From positions 124,001 to 188,000 of the forward strand of contig NZ_JAIVAM010000003.1 in assembly GCF_020171845.1 (NCBI RefSeq): a stretch of DNA of 64,000 nt, given 5' to 3'. Position numbers and translations under genes: made by a program. Within the stretch, counting starts at the first letter, position 1; every line of letters starts with the position of its first letter. This stretch comes from Cytobacillus kochii. Lineage in GTDB: Bacteria > Bacillota > Bacilli > Bacillales > Cytobacillaceae. Of this stretch, positions 59,233-64,000 are shown piece by piece. The notes beneath the pieces are model-generated. The model made no database searches. It was not told the origin of the DNA and saw nothing but the letters and a program-made list of their open reading frames with translations.

Positions 59233-60255
59233 ATGTTTGGATTTGGTACAAAAGACCTTGGGATAGATTTAGGAACAGCAAATACACTTGTGTATGTAAA
59301 AGGTAAAGGAATCGTTGTTAGAGAGCCATCGGTCGTGGCACTTCAAACTGATACGAAACATATTGTTGCCGTTGGGAATGACGCTAAAAATATGATTGGT
59401 CGTACACCGGGAAATATCGTGGCATTAAGACCAATGAAAGATGGCGTAATCGCTGATTATGATACGACAGCAACAATGATGAAATATTATATGAAACAAG
59501 CGAATAAAAATAAGGGCATTTTTTCAGGTAAACCGAATGTTATGGTCTGTGTACCTTCTGGCATTACTGCAGTAGAAGAAAGAGCTGTAGTAGATGCAAC
59601 TAGACAAGCTGGTGCAAAGGATGCATTTACCATTGAAGAACCATTTGCAGCAGCAATTGGTGCGAATTTACCTGTATGGGAGCCGACAGGAAGTATGGTT
59701 GTGGATATTGGTGGCGGTACAACTGAAGTGGCTATTATTTCTTTAGGGGGAATTGTTACAAGCCAATCAATCCGCATTGCTGGGGATGAAATGGATGATG
59801 CAGTCATTAATTATATCCGTAAAACTTATAATTTAATGATTGGTGATCGAACTGCTGAAATGATTAAATTAGAGATTGGTTCTGCTAGTGAAGCGGAGGG
59901 TGTAGAAAACCTTGAAATCCGTGGGCGTGATCTTTTAACTGGATTACCAAAAACAATTGAGATTACAGGTGATGAAATTTCAAAAGCATTAAAAGATACG
60001 GTATACTCTATTGTTGATGCTGTAAAAGTAACATTAGAAAAAACACCACCGGAGTTAGCAGCTGATATTATGGATCGTGGCATTGTTTTAACAGGTGGAG
60101 GAGCGTTGTTACGCAATTTGGACAAAGTGATTAGTGAAGAAACAAAAATGCCTGTTCTTATTGCAGAAAACCCACTGGATTGTGTGGCGATTGGCACTGG
60201 CAAAGCATTAGATCATATTCATTTGTTTAAAAATAAATCTAAAGACTCTCGCTAA
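59233..60255 (+). CDS. mreB: Rod-shape-determining actin homologue MreB
   Basis: 340 residues. Phosphate-1 motif [17 protein letters not shown], phosphate-2 [18 protein letters not shown], and adenosine motif [11 protein letters not shown]. It forms membrane-bound filaments that direct the elongation machinery. AAAGGGAG precedes the ATG. mreC follows after a hairpin-containing 100-base gap. Confidence 0.98.
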   Translation: MFGFGTKDLGIDLGTANTLVYVKGKGIVVREPSVVALQTDTKHIVAVGNDAKNMIGRTPGNIVALRPMKDGVIADYDTTATMMKYYMKQANKNKGIFSGKPNVMVCVPSGITAVEERAVVDATRQAGAKDAFTIEEPFAAAIGANLPVWEPTGSMVVDIGGGTTEVAIISLGGIVTSQSIRIAGDEMDDAVINYIRKTYNLMIGDRTAEMIKLEIGSASEAEGVENLEIRGRDLLTGLPKTIEITGDEISKALKDTVYSIVDAVKVTLEKTPPELAADIMDRGIVLTGGGALLRNLDKVISEETKMPVLIAENPLDCVAIGTGKALDHIHLFKNKSKDSR

Positions 60256-60279
60256 GAATAGTGACCTACAGAAAAATTA

Positions 60280-60313
60280 GGCATTAGTGGCCGTCATTAA
60301 TGCCCTGTTTTTC
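60280..60313 (+). terminator. Hairpin between mreB and mreC
   Basis: GGCATTA/TAATGCC with an 11-base loop, followed by CTGTTTTTC. Probably a partial terminator that lowers mreCD relative to mreB. Confidence 0.6.
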
Positions 60314-60356
60314 AAGTTTTTTTATTGCATAAAATATAACAATCGAGGTGTTTAGC

Positions 60357-61253
60357 ATGCCACAGTTCTTTCTGAATAAACGCCTGATTATTTTGCTTGT
60401 AAGTATCATTATTCTCGTATCGTTGATAGGCTTTTCTTTAAGAGAGAGAGATAGTGTTACATGGCCAGAACAGTTTTTAAAAGATATGACGGGATGGGTG
60501 CAGAACATTGTTGCCGGTCCAACACAGTACATTGCTGGTTTCTTTGAAAATGTTCAAGACTTGCAAAATACATATGAAGAAAATAAAGAACTGAAATCTA
60601 GATTAGATAAACTAGCATTTTTAGAGGCAGAGGTACAATTGTTAGAAAAGGATAATGCTGAGCTTCGTGAAATACTAGAAAAAGAAGATAGTTTAACCGA
60701 CTATGAACCTATACAGGCTACAGTAATCGGTAGAAATCCTTTAAGGTGGGAAGAAAAGCTTACCATAAATAAAGGAACCAGAGACGGTATTGAGGCAAAT
60801 ATGGCGGTTATTACAGCTAATGGACTCATTGGTAAGGTGAAAAGTGCACAAACCTTCACGTCCACGATTCAGCTGGTGAGTTCTAAAGATCCAACGAACC
60901 GTATTTCAGCTGTTGTTCAAGATGGTGAGAAAAAAGAAGAAACTTTTGGATTAATTGAAGGCTACGATGAAAAAACAAAACGTTTGCTTATGACGAAGAT
61001 ACCTTATGATGCAAAAGTAGAAAAAGGGCAAATGGTAGTGACATCTGGTTATGGTGGAGTATTCCCTAAAGGCTTGCCAATTGGAAAAGTTGTTGAGGTT
61101 ACACCTGCGGAATATGGCCTTACACAAACTGCATATATTGAGCCGAATGCGGACCTATATGACATTCAACATGTAATGGTAACGAAACTTAACAGCATTA
61201 ATCCAGAGATTCAAGAAGAGCTTGAAGAATTAAATGAGGAGGAAGAAAGTTGA
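60357..61253 (+). CDS. mreC: Rod-shape-determining protein MreC
   Basis: 298 residues. One N-terminal membrane helix (LIILLVSIIILVSLIGFSL), a coiled coil (about residues 70-110, ENKELKSRLDKLAFLEAEVQ) and the beta-barrel MreC domain (INKGTRDGIEANMAVIT; GYGGVFPKGLPIG). ATG 60357 is 7 bases after GAGGTG; the GTG at 60348 overlaps that ribosome-binding site. It overlaps mreD by four bases. Confidence 0.96.
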   Translation: MPQFFLNKRLIILLVSIIILVSLIGFSLRERDSVTWPEQFLKDMTGWVQNIVAGPTQYIAGFFENVQDLQNTYEENKELKSRLDKLAFLEAEVQLLEKDNAELREILEKEDSLTDYEPIQATVIGRNPLRWEEKLTINKGTRDGIEANMAVITANGLIGKVKSAQTFTSTIQLVSSKDPTNRISAVVQDGEKKEETFGLIEGYDEKTKRLLMTKIPYDAKVEKGQMVVTSGYGGVFPKGLPIGKVVEVTPAEYGLTQTAYIEPNADLYDIQHVMVTKLNSINPEIQEELEELNEEEES

Positions 61254-61768
61254 GAAAATACCTTCTCCCTCTCTTATTTATTTTCTTATTCGTCATTGAA
61301 AGTACATTTGCCCTTATGGTCGCTCCAACAGAGATGTTTGCAAATGAGAGATGGCTTATCCCTCATTTTTTACTTGGAGCGATTATGCTTTTAGTTATTT
61401 TTGGCTCGAGGAAGCTAGGTTTACTTTACGCTTTTATTTTTGGATTGCTGTTTGACATTGTTTATACTGAAATTATCGGTATTAACCTATTTTTATTTCC
61501 AGTTGTCACTTATATTGTGTATCAACTAATGAAGATCTTACAGAATAATCTTATTGTGACGACAATCATTACACTTTTTGGTGTAGCATTAATGGAGCTA
61601 GGATCTTATGGGGTCAACTATATTATTAGTATTACAACAATGGGATTCTCGGATTTTATCTTTATGAGATTCATTCCAACACTTATATTGAACCTCATTT
61701 TTATCGTCATAGTCATTTTTCCATTGAAGAAATATTTTGAAAGATATGTTGAACGACTATCGTTATAA
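61250..61768 (+). CDS. mreD: Rod-shape-determining protein MreD
   Basis: 172 residues with about five membrane helices, start LLPLLFIFLFVIESTFALM. Partner of MreC in the elongasome. TTG 61250 overlaps the mreC stop and is 7 bases after GAGGAGG, which lies in the last codons of mreC. Last gene of the mre group. Confidence 0.94.
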   Translation: MRKYLLPLLFIFLFVIESTFALMVAPTEMFANERWLIPHFLLGAIMLLVIFGSRKLGLLYAFIFGLLFDIVYTEIIGINLFLFPVVTYIVYQLMKILQNNLIVTTIITLFGVALMELGSYGVNYIISITTMGFSDFIFMRFIPTLILNLIFIVIVIFPLKKYFERYVERLSL

Positions 61769-61840
61769 TGTTAAGTCTGTTCTAGTCAATAATGAAGAAA
61801 AACGAAGAAATAAAGTTGAATGACTGTTTCAGGCAACTTT

Positions 61841-61865
61841 AGAAACCGGTTATCCGGTTTCTTTT
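61841..61865 (+). terminator. Terminator between mreD and minC
   Basis: AGAAACCGG/CCGGTTTCT with a short TTAT loop, then TTT. Confidence 0.8.
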
Positions 61866-61902
61866 GCCATATAATTATTCTTTTCAACCAGAGTGAAGAT
61901 TG

Positions 61903-61932
61903 AGTTTGCAAGAAAAAAGGATTTTGCAAACT
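61903..61932 (+). promoter_or_regulatory. Inverted repeat upstream of minCD
   Basis: AGTTTGCAA (61903-61911) and TTGCAAACT (61924-61932) are perfect 9-bp arms with centres two helix turns apart. TACAAT (61950-61955) downstream could be a -10. Possible operator; the RNA could also fold into a hairpin. Confidence 0.4.
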
Positions 61933-62030
61933 GATGTCGAATTTATTCCTACAATATGTATTGAGAATCAGAATGAGGCGAGATAACAGAATGGATCTGT
62001 TCTTGTCTTTCTTGAGGTGAACATCTTGAA

Positions 62031-62708
62031 ATGAATAAAAGACAAAATGTAACGATGAAGGGCACAAAGGATGGGATTACACTCCATCTTGATGATGCCT
62101 GTTCTTATGAGGAACTTAAAAAAGAATTAAATCATAAATTAATAGAGAGTAGTAAAAGTCAAGAAGATAAATTGATATCTGTCCTTGTACATACAGGTAA
62201 TCGCTATTTAACCTCCTCTCAAGAGGAAGAGATAAAAGAGTTAATCAGGCAAAAGAAAAATCTTGTTGTGGAGTCTGTGCTTTCTAATGTACTGACAAAG
62301 GATGAGGCTGAAAAGCAAAAGCAAGCAAATGAAATCGTCTCTATAACAAAAATTGTTCGGTCAGGTCAAGTGATTGAAGTCCCGGGGGATTTATTGCTCA
62401 TTGGAGATGTAAACCCCGGAGGAACAGTAAGAGCTGGTGGCAATATTTTTATTATGGGCGAGCTAAAAGGAATTGCACATGCGGGTTACTATGGTAACCA
62501 GGAGGCTGTGATATCAGCTTCTATTATGAAACCGACACAGCTTCGAATTTGTGATAGTATCACTCGTGCGCCTGATGAAAAACAAGATGAAAACAGTCGC
62601 GAAATGGAATGTGCTTATATGAATGAAGAGCAGCAAATCATTATCGACAGACTACAAGTATTGGTACATGTAAGACCAAATATATCGAATTTGCAAGGGG
62701 GATTCTAG
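62031..62708 (+). CDS. minC: Septum-site-determining protein MinC
   Basis: 225 residues, as in B. subtilis (226). The N-terminal FtsZ-inhibiting domain is followed by a C-terminal beta-helical MinD-binding domain ([39 protein letters not shown]). GAGGTGA lies 10 bases before ATG 62031. minD starts one base after its stop. Confidence 0.96.
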   Translation: MNKRQNVTMKGTKDGITLHLDDACSYEELKKELNHKLIESSKSQEDKLISVLVHTGNRYLTSSQEEEIKELIRQKKNLVVESVLSNVLTKDEAEKQKQANEIVSITKIVRSGQVIEVPGDLLLIGDVNPGGTVRAGGNIFIMGELKGIAHAGYYGNQEAVISASIMKPTQLRICDSITRAPDEKQDENSREMECAYMNEEQQIIIDRLQVLVHVRPNISNLQGGF

Positions 62709-62709
62709 A

Positions 62710-63513
62710 GTGGGAGAAGCGATAGTCATTACATCCGGAAAAGGCGGCGTTGGTAAAACAACAACATCTGCAAATATTGGTACAGCATTAGCCCTGCAAG
62801 GAAAAAGAGTGTGCCTTGTGGATACAGATATTGGACTAAGAAATCTTGATGTTGTTATGGGCCTTGAAAACCGTATTATTTATGATTTAGTGGATGTAGT
62901 TAAGGGGCGTTGTAAGATGCAGCAAGCCCTTGTGAAGGATAAACGCTTTGATGATCTTCTTTATCTCCTGCCTGCGGCACAAACAAGTGATAAGAATGCG
63001 GTTGACCCGGAAGAAATGAAAATATTAATAGACGATTTAAAGCAGGATTTTGATTATATTATTATTGATTGTCCTGCGGGGATTGAACAAGGCTATCGTA
63101 ATGCCGTTTCAGGAGCAACAAAAGCGATTGTTGTAACTACACCAGAGGCAACAGCGGTACGCGATGCCGATCGCATTATCGGGTTGTTAGAGCAAGAAGA
63201 TCATATCGAACGTCCAAGGTTAGTTATTAATCGTATCCGACCACAACTTATGAAAAACCGTGATACGATGGATATTGATGATATTACGAGACACCTCGAT
63301 TTAGAATTATTAGGCATTGTAGCGGATGATGATCAAGTGATTCGGGCGACAAATCAAGGAGAACCCATCGCAATGGATCCAAATAATATCGCCTCTATTG
63401 CTTATCGAAATATTGCCCGCAGAATTCTTGGCGAGTCTGTACCACTTCAACAACTTCAAGAAGAGAATACCGGTGTTTTTACAAAGATAAAGAACTTCTT
63501 CAAAGTAAAATAA
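62710..63513 (+). CDS. minD: Septum-site-determining ATPase MinD
   Basis: 267 residues. The deviant Walker A is SGKGGVGKTTT, switch I region DTDIGLRNLDVVMGLENR, and Walker B YIIIDCPAGIE. The C-terminal membrane-targeting amphipathic helix is TKIKNFFK. GTG 62710 follows AAGGGGG in the end of minC. With MinC it restricts division to midcell. Confidence 0.98.
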   Translation: MGEAIVITSGKGGVGKTTTSANIGTALALQGKRVCLVDTDIGLRNLDVVMGLENRIIYDLVDVVKGRCKMQQALVKDKRFDDLLYLLPAAQTSDKNAVDPEEMKILIDDLKQDFDYIIIDCPAGIEQGYRNAVSGATKAIVVTTPEATAVRDADRIIGLLEQEDHIERPRLVINRIRPQLMKNRDTMDIDDITRHLDLELLGIVADDDQVIRATNQGEPIAMDPNNIASIAYRNIARRILGESVPLQQLQEENTGVFTKIKNFFKVK

Positions 63514-63518
63514 CAAAT

Positions 63519-63557
63519 GAAATCCTTAGTGATCTGTTGTCACTAAGGATTTCTTAA
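63519..63557 (+). terminator. Terminator after minCD
   Basis: GAAATCCTTAGTGA/TCACTAAGGATTTC, a 14-bp perfect stem, then T-rich sequence. Confidence 0.9.
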
Positions 63558-63892
63558 TATTTGTCATGGGAAAAGGTATAGGACTATGGAATATTCTGCT
63601 AAGAATAATAAGAAGTACAGCAAACGGTCCAAATGCACCATCCATGAAGAAGCCATTCAATTGCAGAAATGTAAGCTTTTTATCAAAAAAGCGACGTATA
63701 GTCAATTACCCCTGTTAGTACCCCTATCTTCTTCTATAGAAAGCACTCTAAGAGTTAGATCGTTCATAATAAAAGGATTCACTATCAACAGTCTAAGAAT
63801 AAACACAGATATAGTGATCATTTATAAGAGGGTAGCTTTCCAACTACAACTAGGTGTTTGACAACACAAAAAAACTTCTCCCTTATCTATCT
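63558..63892. other. Gene-free stretch before spoIVFA
   Basis: About 335 bases. One 91-codon frame (63586-63861) has no recognisable family or good coding character and is not called. Nothing else recognised before the sigma-E promoter. Confidence 0.5.
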
Positions 63893-63922
63893 GTCATACT
63901 TAAAAACCTCTCATCATAGACT
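63893..63922 (+). promoter_or_regulatory. Sigma-E promoter of the spoIVF operon
   Basis: GTCATACT (63893-63900), 14 bases, CATAGACT (63915-63922). Both closely match sigma-E elements. spoIVFA-FB is a sigma-E operon in B. subtilis. Confidence 0.7.
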
Positions 63923-63956
63923 TGTACAAATGCTGATGAATAGGTGGGAAGTTATA

Positions 63957-64000
63957 ATGAGCTCAAGAGCTGATGATATAAGAAAACGGATGGCTAAAAG
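63957..64000 (+). CDS. spoIVFA: Stage IV sporulation protein SpoIVFA, first codons only
   Basis: The frame runs off the window end. The visible residues MSSRADDIRKRMAK match the start of SpoIVFA. AGGTGG lies 9 bases upstream and a sigma-E promoter 35 bases upstream. It follows minD, as in B. subtilis. SpoIVFA holds the SpoIVFB protease inactive until the forespore signal, controlling pro-sigma-K cleavage. Confidence 0.8.
   Translation, partial: MSSRADDIRKRMAK

Noticed and set aside
63586..63861. 91-codon plus-strand open frame between minD and spoIVFA
   Set aside because: Ile/Lys/Ser-rich composition without recognisable motif, a poor ribosome-binding site, and a position inside a known intergenic gap; probably chance.

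Overview
The window is chromosomal DNA of a low-GC, endospore-forming member of the Bacillaceae. Sporulation and germination genes (gerE, gerM, spoVID, ysxE, spoIIB, spoIVFA, lonB) sit in almost the same order as in Bacillus subtilis. The genus cannot be fixed from the sequence alone. No insertion sequence, prophage, CRISPR array or rRNA was seen. One tRNA gene (Arg, UCU) is present.

Layout. 1-1860: 3' part of a large extracellular nuclease/5'-nucleotidase. 2.2-9.3 kb: ysmA-gerE-ysmB-racE, a long recQ, gerM, rdgB, ysnB. The rph gene expected between gerM and rdgB is missing. 9.3-9.45 kb: tRNA-Arg. 9.9-18.6 kb: ilvBHC-leuABCD behind a layered control region (cre, CodY-like box, sigma-A promoter, Leu T-box). 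18.7-28.4 kb: ysoA, tig, clpX, lonB (sigma-F promoter), lonA, engB. 28.5-31.6 kb: an amino-acid ABC transporter and a LiaF-like membrane protein, inserted relative to B. subtilis. 31.7-38.1 kb: hemAXCDBL with a PerR-like box. 38.4-40.7 kb: spoVID and ysxE. 41-45.4 kb: T-box-controlled valS, then folC.

45.4-56.4 kb is the most unusual part. Where B. subtilis carries little more than comC, this genome has a full type IV pilus locus. It encodes extension (PilB) and retraction (PilT) ATPases, PilC, a major pilin, a prepilin peptidase, PilM/N/O, two small minor pilins and a VanW/YoaR-like membrane-anchored protein. A divergently transcribed 515-residue prepilin carries a predicted beta-solenoid C-terminus. 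Two genes in the locus, one minor pilin and the prepilin peptidase, appear to start at ATT codons behind near-perfect Shine-Dalgarno sequences.

56.5-64 kb returns to conserved order: spoIIB, maf, radC, mreBCD, minCD and the first codons of spoIVFA behind a good sigma-E promoter.

Together the genes cover branched-chain amino-acid and haem synthesis, protein quality control, spore assembly and germination, cell shape and division-site selection. To these is added a surface appendage predicted to be retractable and to carry an adhesin-like tip.
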